Source: Taiwanofungus camphoratus (lineage: Eukaryota; Basidiomycota; Agaricomycetes; Polyporales; Taiwanofungaceae). Taken from it: a stretch of DNA of 64,000 bases. The stretch lies in assembly GCA_003999685.1 (NCBI GenBank), contig CP021225.1, forward strand, positions 1,488,001 to 1,552,000. Reading direction: 5' to 3'. A program made the position numbers and the translations under genes. The notes under the pieces were generated by a model that worked only from the letters and a program-made list of their open reading frames with translations, searched no databases and was not told where the DNA came from. Positions 10,850 to 22,234 of this stretch are shown here, piece by piece; positions within the stretch are counted from its first letter, which is position 1; each line of letters begins with the position of its first letter.

Positions 10850-12890
10850 CGCCTTACAGAAAATCCACAAAGTCGTGGTGCTGAGAGAAGTGGGGGAATC
10901 TGACTCCTTTCATTTCTTGCCCCTGCTCCTCCTGTTCAGAGGCTTCATCATCCGCCTCATTTTCATCTTTCATGTTGGCCCTTCGGTTTGGGGGTCCTAT
11001 TCCCCGACCTGAGGTTCGCTCTGGGCAGTCTTTGGCCAGGTGCCCCTTATTGTGGCATTTGTAGCAGGAGCCCGTCCTTCGGTCTTGCAAGCGCTGATGG
11101 TCTGGCTTCCCACTGTCAAATGCCCTTGCTGCGACTCGTGGAGGGGTTTTTGAAGTTCTTTGAGCGGCATCGATGGCCTTGTTGTTTTGATAGGCCCGGT
11201 CCCGTTGGGCAGCAGCTTCCTTCCATCCTTCTAGGGTTGTGGGGGCTACATCTTGTTCCATGATTCGGACTCGCATGGTGCTGGGTAGTTTTTCTCGGTA
11301 CCAGGCCATAAGGGCACTCTCTTCGGTGATTTCTGCCCTGCGGGCCAGTCGGTCGAACTCCTCGTTGAAATCGGCAATGGGTTTGTCGTAGGTGTAGACC
11401 AAGTTCCATAGTCCGATGGCTGCAGAGACCTCCTCCTCTATTACCCCGAACCTTTTGATGAACTCGAGAGCGACATTCCTGAAAGTGCTGTACCCCCGGC
11501 TCGCTCCTCAGATGAGGGGGTGGGGTTCGAGTGCCTTTTCAGTAAGAGTATCGGCCCAAGCACCGGCATGGCCTTCGAGGTGGCCAAGGAAATTGCCGAC
11601 CTTTTCTCGTTCGGAAGCGGAGGCCCATCGCTCGGTGTCGAATCTTCGGGCAAATTGGATGAGGAAGTGTCGGGCATCTTCTCGTTTTCCAGAGAACTTA
11701 GTAATTTCTGGCTCTTTTTGGTCTGGTACCCATGCAGCTCCCTGTGGGAGGGGTGTTCCTCCAGAAGGCTGCCCCCCTCCAGGAGGTCCTCCCCCGGGGG
11801 GTCCTCCTCCCCCAGGTGGTCCTCCTCTACTGGATAGTCCTCCTCCACCGGGCACTTCTCCGCCGGGTGGTCCTCCTCCCCCAGGTGGTCCTCCTCCCCC
11901 AGGTGGTCCTCCTCCCCCAGGTGGTCCTCCTCCCCCAGGTGGTCCTCCTGGGGGTCCTCCGCTTTCATCATAAGGTGGCCCTCCCTCGAGGGGGCCTTCT
12001 TCCCCCAGCCCATCATCGGGTGGTGGCCCTGATTCCCCTATTCCTGATCGGAAAGAGCTCAAGCCATGGGGTGTTTCTGGGGTGGAAGGGGATGTTTTTC
12101 CTGTCCCTTCAGTCTCCATTTGTCGTTCTGTCTGTTCAATGTCAGGATCGGTCAGTTCTGAGCTGGAGCCTTCGTCAGAGGGTGGGTCGGTTTCATCAAA
12201 GGTTGTCCAGCGGGCCTGGATGAGGGCACGATTGGTTGGAGTACAAGGTTCGAAATCACTTCCCCTGTAGAGTGCAGAGTCATAGCGGTGAGGGCACGGT
12301 TGCGTTGAGCAGACCCTCCAGTTAGAAGTCTTCGTGTAATGTCGGTGTACGTCCCAATTGTTCTCTGCTTGATAACGATGAGCCTTCCCAGCGCACATCA
12401 GGGTCGACCTCCGCCTCGTTCTGGAGGATGGATCCAGCTTGCCACCGGTGATAGAAATCTCGGGCGCTCAGTAGCCTTTGATATAGGTTCACGATTATGG
12501 GAACGGCCAACTGAAATGAGAAACATGGGTTTGAGAGCACCTTCTGAGCAGTGAGGATACAGTGGTCAAGGACTTCGTCAAAATCTTCAGAGGGAGTGGG
12601 AGGTAGAGGTCGGCTCCCTTCCCTACTTGCCAGCCTGTCGTGATTTTCTAATACAGCTTGCCAAGTGTCGCTGGCTCTGGAGATGCAGGAGCGGGTGTAA
12701 AGAATCAGCTCCCTCTGTTCAGCTGGGAGGAAACTGGTGGAACTATCAGCATGGAGAATGGCTCTGAGGTTGCGCTCAGCTCGATCCAGGACCTCTTCTA
12801 AAGTCGGGAGAGTAGGGTCAAACGCTGCGTGATCCAGCTTTTCTTCTTGCTCGTAGTCGATATCAAAAGGTCGTTGATAATCCATGGTGA
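10850..12890 (-). pseudogene. gag region of the gypsy fossil
   Basis: The region has an acidic N-terminal part, then a long Gly/Pro-rich tract encoded by an 18-bp tandem repeat at about 11,760-11,960. A capsid-like helical part containing WYREKLP follows. Near 11,035-11,085 is a CCHC zinc knuckle of form CYKCHNKGHLAKDC. The family role is the capsid protein that packages the element RNA. It is a fossil and not one open frame. Confidence 0.8.
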
Positions 12891-13001
12891 TCAGTACTGG
12901 TCCTATGAGTACACTGACCTCGCCTTCTTCGAGACCGATACGGGTCTTTTAGACACTGTCTTCTTGTGACCTCTCGAACCTGGACGGGTTCAGGTTTGTA
13001 G

Positions 13002-13014
13002 AGTCGTATTCTAG
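13002..13014 (-). other. Putative self-priming primer-binding site of the gypsy element
   Basis: The 11-mer AGTCGTATTCT at 13002-13012 lies two bases inside the 5' LTR. It is the exact reverse complement of AGAATACGACT within both LTRs (13245-13255 and 4208-4218). In the element's RNA the two segments could pair. That is the arrangement known for Tf1-type self-primed Ty3/gypsy elements. I see no match to a tRNA 3' end starting TGG at this place. The pairing is seen; the function is inferred. Confidence 0.55.
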
Positions 13015-13514
13015 TGTTACCGAGGGGTTCACCCTGGTAATGCTGCAGAAGCTTGGAGCGGTGTGCAGCGAAGGGTCGAAGAGGAGCGACGGTGACGATG
13101 AGTCACGATCCTCGGTAGTCTTCAACTACAAGCCCTATGTAGTCGCAATAGTCTTTACGGGCTTCTTGAGGTGCGAGAAGATGTGTAGAGACTAGCGTGT
13201 ATTGGTACTAATGCGTAGTACATTTTAGGAAAGGATGAATGAAGAGAATACGACTAGGGGAACCTCCAACAGTGGGACCCCCCTTTATACTGCCACCGCC
13301 AACCCCCGGGTATACTAGCAGCCCCCCAGAGACCGTATAAGGCGATAGGAGTCAGCGGCCCGAAAGTACATAACTACCATGGCGTAAGCGGGGACGGTCG
13401 GCCCGTCAGTCAATCTGGGTAAGTAAGGTGTGGAAGGGATGCCGCGCGTCCATGGTGTGACAAACAAAGGGAAAGAAAAAACGAACACGTCTCTAGTCCT
13501 ACCCGACGGTAACA
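13015..13514 (-). repeat. 5' LTR of the gypsy element
   Basis: This 500-bp LTR lies upstream of gag in the element's own direction. It starts and ends with TGTTAC/GTAACA and is about 97% identical by eye to 3978-4477. The word AGAATACGACT at 13245-13255 is the reverse complement of the putative primer site just inside this LTR. Confidence 0.95.
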
Positions 13515-14303
13515 ATCTCTGACTAAATAGGAGAGAGTGAGGTGAACTATTCTTGCGCGAAGTGATCCTTACGAGTCCAAAATGTGTACTAAAGCACATG
13601 GGCTCCGAAGTGAACATGAGGAGGATAGGAAATAAATAGGAACTGAAACAGAGGAACTATGTATGGTAGAAAGATTACCAAGATCATCCATAAGGGCGGG
13701 ATGGCTATCCGAGAGTGGCCATATGCCGTGATCAACTGTCTTAGTGGGCTAAGAGCATACAAAGTTTCTAGCAGCAGGACTTGTCCTAATTGAGGTAGGA
13801 GATGCCCTAAATGGGTAGAGGATCATATGGATGCGCCATAAAAGGACCTTATGGTATAGGATCAAGACCCAGGGGGTGCGCAAGGCTTCCTAAGTCCAGC
13901 CTTCAGAACTTCAGACCATTTCAAAGCCTATCGAAGGTGCCTGCAGTCACAAGAGATTGGAGAGACTTAGCTAAGCCTTCTTAGCTAAACCCAGGATGAG
14001 TGACGTAGTAGCTGAGGGCTGGACCCAATAGAACAATATGGGAGGGCCAGCAGTGTCCAATAGTGAACTTAGCAGGAGTTAGGGACTTTGTGGCTAGCGT
14101 TCGAAGCTTCATAGCACCTCGTGTGACTTCGCAGGACTTTGTAGGGTGTTAAAAGGGTTTAGGAGGCAAAGGAGGTGTGAGGAGCATTATAAGAACCTAT
14201 CCCACCTGTCATAGGCTGCAGAGGAGTCATAGGATGGTCTGTGAGGGGATTAGAAAGCTCCTAAAATCACAATTCAGAGCCCAGGAGACTACAGGACTCA
14301 TCA

Positions 14304-15048
14304 CTGTTTGCTCACCCTTTCCTCTGGTATCTCTCATAGATACCACATTGCTCTACCTCTCCTATTTTTGGACACATTAGACCTACTCCCTAGGTTCCTC
14401 CCTCATCAGGACTCCCTAGATCATATCAGCAGAACATGGAACAAGAAGATAGTAGCCACTTGGGCAGGCAGGGATAAACTTGCTGTGCAGTTCACTCATG
14501 ACTCAGACAAAATGGCACACTTGAGTGTGAATCTGGGTAAGAAAGAACAGAAAGCCAGTACTATTAAAAATTTCTCTGAATATGAATAATCATCCTTTAC
14601 ATGTGTATCTGAGAGTATGTGAAAGGCAGATTAAGGGTGTGTAATGCTACAAGAGAGAAAAGAAAAAGGGGGGGAAATCAGAAAGCTGACTACTGTGTTA
14701 GTTGGTGCAAGCTCAAAACAGTGTGCACAATGATGGAGACAAAGAGAGCACACACATGCAGCTGCCTGCTGGCCAGAGATCCCTTCACTCAGCCAGACAC
14801 CAGGGCCAGCCTCTCATGGCTGTGTGAGGGTTCAGCCAGCTCTGGCACAAATTCTTGAACATAGTGAAACAGTCATATGTCTAACTTTTTCTTCTTATGG
14901 ATGCTAGATATTATGATGGCACTTTGGGCCCACTGTTTGAAAATGAGGACTCTGATAATGACAAAAGCCAGCACCAGTAGCATGGACACAGTGCTCAACA
15001 AATGTAGAAGTTAGTGGGTGTTCTGCAGTGTGAGCATCATGCATGTCA
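14304..15048. other. CpG-free relic sequence with an R1 end fragment
   Basis: I find no CG dinucleotide in about 740 bp although GC content is ordinary. Around 14,385-14,428 is a reverse fragment of the R1 left end (ends ..CATATCA). No gene is visible. The stretch looks like decayed repeat DNA. Confidence 0.55.
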
Positions 15049-18000
15049 CCGACCCAGGTGTCACGGGGGCACCAGACGTTCAGGCGCGTTTCGTCGTGCA
15101 GAAATTCAGCTCCGAACGGCTCGTTCCGAGACTACCTCTGTGAGGGAGGCACAGGCAAAGACGCTCGCAATCGGTCCGCGCCCTGCCCTAAATCACCGAC
15201 TTGAAAACTTGGCAGACGGAGGAGTCATCGATCTTGCTCTGGATGTTGTGATTTTCATACTCAGTGATGAAGAAATGAATTGTTTTCGGTCTCCAGTGTG
15301 AGTGCTATGTTTTGATGTTCCATACCATCTTTTTCGAAGCGATGATATTGTTTTTTCCTCTTGAGTGTCCTCGCCAATTACCAAGGCGTGGGCGCAATGC
15401 TATTAGAATTTTTGTCATAGTTACACTGATTGGTTTCTCCTCGTCTTTACTTTCACTAACGCAGAAGCTGACTGTATCCACTTTAATAGGTCGTTCTGCG
15501 TGCATCTGGCTTCGTTGGGTCAAGGGGTCTGTCGCGTCAGGTGAGTTACCCGGCCATTTGGATGCGGTTTGTCCTTTTGGAAGCGATGAGCCAAAACCAT
15601 TCAAACTAGAGTATCTGAGAGCTTGTTGGCTCGATGCTTTACTTCTATCTGTCAATCCACTGATCCCCTTTTCCTTTCCTCTTATGACTCGTCAAGGCCT
15701 TTATTAACTTGTTAGTAATTAAGGTTATGTATCATGTTTGTACTGGATAGACGAAGACTTGTATGTTTGAGGTGAGCATTGTGATCTCGGATATTTGGGC
15801 TGTGATGTTACAAATGGAGTTACCGCCTGATCATTGTCAAATGTACAGTGTAGTTGACGACAATTCCACGGCTGTTTTTTTACATTTCTGAGCCTACATA
15901 TTTCTTCATCCTTTTATGTGATACTTACGAATTTGTTTTCGATAGCAGTCATATTCCTCGTTGTCTATGACAGTGGGCTGGTAATGTCTGTTCTTACAAA
16001 ATGGTATTTTGTTCATCAAAAATCCGCACTTATGAAGGTGAGAGTATGTTTTGACTATGTGGCTCTCATGATGTTCTCTATCACGACGGTCTTCGTACTA
16101 TCACTGCCGAAAATGCCCGCCACAGCTCAATCATTTCGGGCAACCCCCTCTGATTTTTCTGCATCGTTATCGTCACTTTTCTTCAGTGACTGACGCCGTT
16201 CTTTGTCAGGTACCCTTTGGTCAGATACCCTGTTTGCTGCAAATTGGTTTGTCCAGTTTCATTAGTACGTGCTCATACATTGTTTTGTACAATCACGTTT
16301 GCATCGCGATGAAAGTTTCGTAAAAATTATCAACTAGAAGCTGTTGCTGAGCTTCGGCTCTGATTGCATACTTTTTTCTCTGAGTTCTCTGCTTTTGATT
16401 GCTTGATGTATGATGGGCTGGTCGCTGATTTTCGATCTTACAGCGTTGATTCGGTGAGTGCTTCGTCGTTGATATGCACCTCATTGCCCGCGTGGATAGT
16501 AGCACTATAAAGCGCTTCCCCGCATGCTGTACAGCCTATACATTTTTACATCGTCGACCGGAATGATAATCTTATTGTGTCATTACCGTCGTGTGTGCTT
16601 GCGAGTGAACTCTCATGTCGTGAATCACACCGATGCGGAACAAGGAAAAGAAATTATCATTTCTGCCTATGTTTGCCCATCAATACAGCTCGCTGAGCTG
16701 GTACAAGGTACAATGTGGATGATCGTCATGCGGTCCTATTTATTGATATTCGCTGTTCAGGTTGAACATCCTTGGTGTATCAATGCAGCCAGTGACGGTG
16801 CCACCAGTCAGCGTATCGAGGTTAGTGCAATTGTCATCGTTAGATTTGGATCGTCGTCCTGTAAGACTAGGGCTGTCTCTATCTTTGAAGTCACGGTCTA
16901 GAATGTTTTGTCTGCCATAGGGTTACGCCTTCACGAATAGCGTGACAAAAGTAGACGAGTCAAAAATCCAAAGATCAGATATGAATTCGACGGGTCATGG
17001 GGCATCTGATTACTGTCTAGAAGACCAAATGTCCCCCTTGCCGCTATGTTCGATGCTCAGAGATGAGAAAAAATACTCTTTTTGATTTCGAAGGGCATAG
17101 TTGGAGTCCGTAACGCTCGGCTGCAACTGCCTGCACATGCATGCAAGAGTTTCATTTGCGCGTGCAGCGTAGAACTCACGCTGCAAATGGACTGTCGCAG
17201 TCCAGAAGACTTACGCACGACGAGCTACTGTCAACAAGGTGAATAATACCCATCGCTATCGGTTACGGAAGCAGGCCGACGTCCCCTGTCCCCGAGGCCC
17301 TGTCGTTGTCGCCTATACGGAACCAATGAATCAGACTGTGCTAAAATTCCTGCAATGCTGGCAGCAGTGCTATACAGAATGTCGATGTCAATAAGTGGGG
17401 AAGTAAACCTGCTTTCGTTGCGTGCCATGACCGTTTTACGCAGCTGGCTTGTTACAGTATATGAAAGTAGGCCTTGACAATTGTTCCGTCTTCACGGACA
17501 AAGTTGTCAAGTCACATGCCTCATTCGGAGGTGCACAGAGTAGACTTACCGGCCACGAGGCCAACCCCTAGTTACATACGCTGACCACATACTTCAAGTT
17601 TCAACAGGGGCCCACAAGGTGAACACTGTGCCGTACCTGGGCCTCTGGCCCTCTTGACAGCTATCTTGTAACAATTACTCATACATGCCCACTGTTCCGT
17701 AAGTCCACTTGCCGTCTAAATCGCGCGGGGACCCAGCTAGCCTAATTATACAGCTTTGTCTCACGATAGGCTTCATGATCCAGGCATGTTACCGTACGGT
17801 CGTGATCCGGCGAGCCATGGCGAGCTGTGCCCTCCAATTGCATCCGTTTCCCTCTTTCATAGAAGAGGGATGTCGAACCAGAGTATCCTGCTCGCCTCCG
17901 TCCCAGCAACGCGATCTCGTCTCCTCGACCGCCTCTAAGGCGACCGGCAGTGCGACAATCGAGCCACCTCCGCTTGCGCCCTCATTCTCTGATACAACTG

Positions 18001-18304
18001 CCAAAGTTTGCTTGGTCATGTCTGCGATAGGAATGGACGTGGTCAAATGGGATTAAGGTGACATTGAATTGCACAACAATCTTTACCAGCTGGTCCTCGT
18101 GACTCCCTTTTCCGATCGTGCTCAGCCAGCTCCCGGTCATGAGAGAGCATCTCTTGCTGGGAACTGCTCTGTCCCCCTTGCAATCTGCAATCTTGCTGAC
18201 TTATTTCTGTCGTCCAGGTCTCAACGTCCGGAACATCACTCCCGGACTGCCGCCTATAAATTCTCCGTTGTACGCCAGGATGGACTATTGGAACACGCTG
18301 CGAC
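15049..18304. other. No recognisable gene
   Basis: CpG returns to normal at about 15,050. Short open frames occur on both strands (for example 15312-15707 plus and 17789-18046 minus), but none shows a domain, a coherent set of exons or a signal I can defend. Confidence 0.4.
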
Positions 18305-20638
18305 ATGCTGAACTCACACATCTCTCGTTGGACTCTCTGGCTCATGTTCTCCAGCCTGCCCATGAACCGACTGGCGGTCGTAGCGTGGCAGTCTGCTTGC
18401 GCCTCTTTCGCTCTTCAAAATTTGACAGACGTTGAACTCATACAAGCTACCTACTATACCGCGAACACGGCATTGAATATTTCTAATATTTATACTACGC
18501 TGGCTACCGACAATTTGCCTGCATTCTGCCGCGTGGAGCTCTCTATAACGACGAATGTGACCGCGAACTCGACATGCAATACAGAGGTGTGGCTGCCTGA
18601 CAGCTGGAACGGACGATTTCTGGCATTGGGCAACGGTGGCCTCGCTGGCGGAGGTTTGTAACTTTCTCTGCGCAAGGTGCCTGCTCATCCCCGTGTCAGT
18701 GAATGTAGCGGAACTCGGTCACGTTGCGGTCACTCAAGGCTGTGAGTTAGTAGCTTTTTGGATCTGTGCGGCGGCTCATTTCAGTTTGTAGTTGCTGGCG
18801 TGTCAACTGACACAGGCCACACATCGGATGAAAACGACGGTGAGTGGGCAGGCCCGTATAATGACGTAAGTGGCGTCGGGATTGTGCCTCTTCGAAACAT
18901 GATAGTTAGACCCTTCTTAGAATGCGATCATCGATTGGAGCTGGCGGGCGTTGCATCTGAGTGTCGTGGCTGGTAAAGAGGTGGTGAAGCAGTACTACAA
19001 CCAGTCGCAGAACAAATCATATTATCTTGGCTGCTCGACAGGTACGTCGCAGTCTACAACTGTTTCGCAGCTCTAACTTTGTCTCATAGGAGGACGCCAA
19101 GGGTAAGTGAATGAACGCGTTGGATTTCTGAGGTAACATTTGGCACTCGCAGACTCAAAGAAGTTCAAGCATTTCCAGATGACTTTGACGGAGCTGTAAG
19201 CACTACACGTTTGTGGCCATTTTTATGCTGATGTGTTGTTTCGTTCAGATCGTCGGATCTCCAGCCAATTGGCAAACTCATGTGCAGGCTTGGTCCATCC
19301 ACATGAATCTCGACGTGCAGCCTCCCAATTCGACCCGCTTCATCAACCAGACGCTTTGGGAGAACGTCATACATCCAGAAGTACTTAGGCAGTGTGATCA
19401 TCTGGATGGGGTACGATACCTGCGCATAAGCTGCTCTGAATCTAACATCAATAACCTTTTCAGCTTACCGATGGGATCATAAATGATCCCCGATTCTGCA
19501 AGTAAGAGTTTCTCAGGGCCTTTCTAGACGTATGCAGCTCATTTTTGTACCACCAGTTTCCGTCCTGCAAGGCTAGCGTGTCGTACAGGCCAGGACTCGA
19601 CCACCTGCCTCACCGTACCGCAGATCGAAGCCCTAAATCGCATTTATACCGACTATTACGAAGCGGATCAAACGTGGATTTTTGGGAGTTACTATCCCGG
19701 AGGGGAGATAGAGTACCCGGCTGGTCTCGTGGGCGAAGACCCGTTCGCAATCGGCGTCGACTACTTCCGGTACTTCGTGCTCAAGTGCGTCTGACATGGC
19801 ACGTTCAGTATCCGCGTGTTCGTCTGCTCACCTTTTTGTTTAGTGATACAGAATGGACAATTGAAGATTACAACGCCTCCTTGATCGGGATCGCAGATGC
19901 GATCGATCCGGGCCAGGCAAATGTAAGTCTATCCCGAATGCCCGTATGTTTCAGGTATCAGTGACATGATCACAGGCTATTAACCCTAACATCACCGCAT
20001 TCGCCGGGCCGGCACACAATGGCAAGCTACTGCATTACGTCGGCTGGGCAGACCAGCTCATCAGTCCCGGAAACACACTGCACTATTACGAGACCATCCA
20101 CACGTTCATGACCAGCCATACCGACATGGACGTGGACGACTTCTACCGCCTCTTCACGGTGCCCGGCATGAACCATTGGTAAGCATACGACTTTCCAAAT
20201 CGAGCGAAATTTCTCATGGCTCATGATCTGCCGTCGACACAGCAAAGTCAGTGTCCTTTCAATTCTGTAGTTTTGCTGGTCATCAGCTGAGTTCGGTGGT
20301 GACTTATTGCAGGGCGGTTTTGGCGCAAACGCATTCGGAAGTGTCGAGCAAGCATCCAATGGCATGCCGCCGTTCTCCCTAGAGCCTGAATACAATATAC
20401 TGGCTGCTATGGTGCAATGGGTCGAGCAAGGCATTGCGCCGTCGTCGCTGAAAGCTGTGTATTACAACAACAATAGCGCTACGAACGGCGTTGGATTTGA
20501 ACGACCAATATGCCAGGTATGCGAGCTTCTGTAGAAGGGGTTTGGGTGTAGTTAACGGTCATTCTGGTCTAGTACCCAAGGACGCTGCGTTACGACGGCG
20601 GCAATCAGACGAGCGCTGACGGTTTTAGCTGTGTATAG
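18305..20638 (+). CDS. Tannase / feruloyl esterase family secreted hydrolase
   Basis: This is a serine esterase of the fungal tannase/feruloyl esterase family, which cleaves phenolic esters on plant cell-wall or tannin substrates outside the cell. I read 14 exons. The nucleophile elbow is GCSTGG (exons around 19,040-19,095). The acid region is GWADQLISPGNT near 20,040, and the histidine lies in PGMNHC at the junction 20,178/20,243. The paired cysteines next to Ser and His form the family's CS-D-HC signature. That last Cys codon is completed by a 4-nt exon at 20,243-20,246. Several N-glycosylation sequons occur. The N-terminus (ATG at 18,305, signal-like segment ending near SACASFA) is the least certain part. 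A broken relative follows at 21.3 kb. Confidence 0.88.
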
Positions 20639-21324
20639 CTTTTTTTTGGTTGTGTGGGTTCTACGTCGGTGTACGAGCAGATCAGCCGCATGAGCTGACT
20701 TCATTGGCGGCATAGCTCTAGGGGTGTATTTTAGTCAAGGGCTATTGTATTTTTATACTTCCATTAATCGCTCCTCCCGGTGCTCCGAAATCAACATGTG
20801 ATGACTCTGGACGGAACAAGGAGCTTTTATTTTTTGTCTTTTGTCAGGTTGTGCAACTGAGATTGCGCTGGTCATGCTCGTCTCTCATGTGCTAAGCAGC
20901 ATGTACCCGAAAGATTGTAATTGTTGCGAATTATTGTATTGCGATCCTACTTTTATAAGCCCGTTCTATCCTCTAGATATGTGCTTGATGATTCTTCGTC
21001 AGTGTCTTGTGAGCGGTTCATCAGCCCGAGAGCGGACTTGAAAGGCGCTCCCTCACAAGATGCGAGCGACACGCCCAGGAGCGATGTGCGAGCGTGACGC
21101 TTCAGGTACACGGTCAATATCAGGCGGCTGCCGGTTTCGCTTGACATCAAGATGCGTTCTTCGCAAGTACCTCGGTGTCTATGTATGTTGGAACATTAAA
21201 GCCTAAAAGGGACCGCAATACCATGTTTCTAGCATCATGCCAAGCTTTGTCACGACCCTTCCATTTGTTCCTCCCACCTCGGGATCGGAAAGAAAGCGAA
21301 TACATAAAGCGTCATTGATTAGGA
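20639..21324. other. Intergenic, nothing recognised
   Basis: About 690 bp lies between the intact tannase gene and its broken relative. I see no frame, repeat or RNA gene. Confidence 0.5.
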
Positions 21325-22180
21325 ATGAAGGACCGTAAATGCCGTGGTAGATTCCAGTATGTTCGGTCTAGATCTTGCTTCTTGGTTACGATGGTTGACT
21401 CCAATAATGAGATTAACAACTCGCTCTTCCCAGCACTACAGTATCCAGGCTCTGAATCCTCGTATCTCTCTTTCACTTTTCGAGACGTGCCCCACGTCGC
21501 CCTCGAACGCGTTACCTACTTTCCGGCGAATGCAGAGGTTCACATCAGGAATGATTACTCGCGCATCGATGCGCACAACCTGACCGCCTTCTGCCGCGCG
21601 GAGCTGGTGGTGGCTACCCACGGCTCGGCCTGCAAGACGGAGGCCTGGCTGCCCGACGACTGGAACGGCCGGCTGTTGGGCGTCGGGAACGGCGGATTCG
21701 CAGGCGGAGGTCAGTTCATGATCCGTGACGCTGAACCGTGCAGGAGCGAGCTCACGCATAGGCACCAGTCACTGTAGCAGAATTGGGAAACGTTGCGGTC
21801 ACACAAGGCTGTAGGTTCTCTGATGGTCGACGACCTGCCACAAAGTGACACGTGATTTCTATTGCAGTCGCAGGGTTGTCCACGGACACTGGTCATTATT
21901 CCACCCCTAATAGTGAAAAGTGGGCAGGTCCAGGCGACGACGTGAGTCCAGCTGAATGTCCTTATCTGGTTGGAATCCGATGGTCGTCTGGGAATGCTAT
22001 CGTTGACTGGACCTGGCGAACCTTACACCTTGGTGTACTTGCTGGGAAAGAAGTCACGAAACAATACTGTGGTAGAGTACCCGGGAAGGCCTATTTCATG
22101 GATTGTTCAACAGGTAAGCATCAAGCCATTGCTATGGCTGTTTCCGCTCTCATTTTGCCATTTTCAGGACAGCCCATCTA
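21325..22180 (+). pseudogene. Truncated tannase / feruloyl esterase paralog
   Basis: The 5' half is colinear with the gene at 18,305, in the same order and with matching intron positions. It runs through the N-terminal domain (CRAELVV, CKTEAWLPDDWNGRLL, GNGGFAGG), the VAGLSTDTGH exon and the exon ending DCSTG. After the next intron the expected GGRQG exon is replaced by unrelated sequence with an early stop, so the rest of the enzyme is absent, including the Asp and His of the triad. The nucleophile motif reads DCSTG, not GCSTG. It was probably a tandem duplicate. It ends within 70 bp of the broken aquaporin on the other strand. The start codon is uncertain. Confidence 0.8.
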
Positions 22181-22234
22181 AGCAGCAACGCGTTAAATTA
22201 GTTCGATCTATACAAGACCGTACTCCACCACTAC

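Larger units (their letters stand above)
3978..13514 (-). mobile_element. Ty3/gypsy LTR retrotransposon fossil, chromovirus-like, 9.5 kb
   Basis: Two 500-bp LTRs with TGTTAC...GTAACA ends flank gag and pol sequence read on the minus strand. The target duplication ATCTC is seen at 3973-3977 and 13515-13519. In transcription order the parts are the LTR, gag with a Gly/Pro-rich tract and CCHC knuckle, aspartic protease, reverse transcriptase with YMDD, RNase H, integrase, a chromodomain-like segment, an extra 3' reading frame, and the second LTR. It is broken: several interruptions by eye, plus a 1.76-kb R1 insertion in the 3' part of pol. The LTRs differ at roughly a dozen sites, mostly C/T transitions, so insertion is fairly recent. 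Confidence 0.95.
3015..14303 (+). repeat. R1 repeat copy B, split by the gypsy element
   Basis: It starts with TGATACGATC at 3015 and ends with GGACTCATCA at 14303. The two halves, 3015-3977 and 13515-14303, add up to about 1.75 kb, the same as the complete copy at 5748-7506. They are separated by the gypsy element at 3978-13514, which duplicated ATCTC on insertion. Compared with the young copy, many CpG sites have become CA or TG, so this copy is clearly older. Confidence 0.8.

Noticed and set aside
11416-11973. Long plus-strand frame full of Gly and Pro opposite gag
   Set aside because: It is the complement of the 18-bp tandem repeat in gag and has no independent support.
3978-13514. Ty1/copia assignment of the LTR element
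   Set aside because: Integrase follows RNase H and a chromodomain-like part is present, which is the Ty3/gypsy order.
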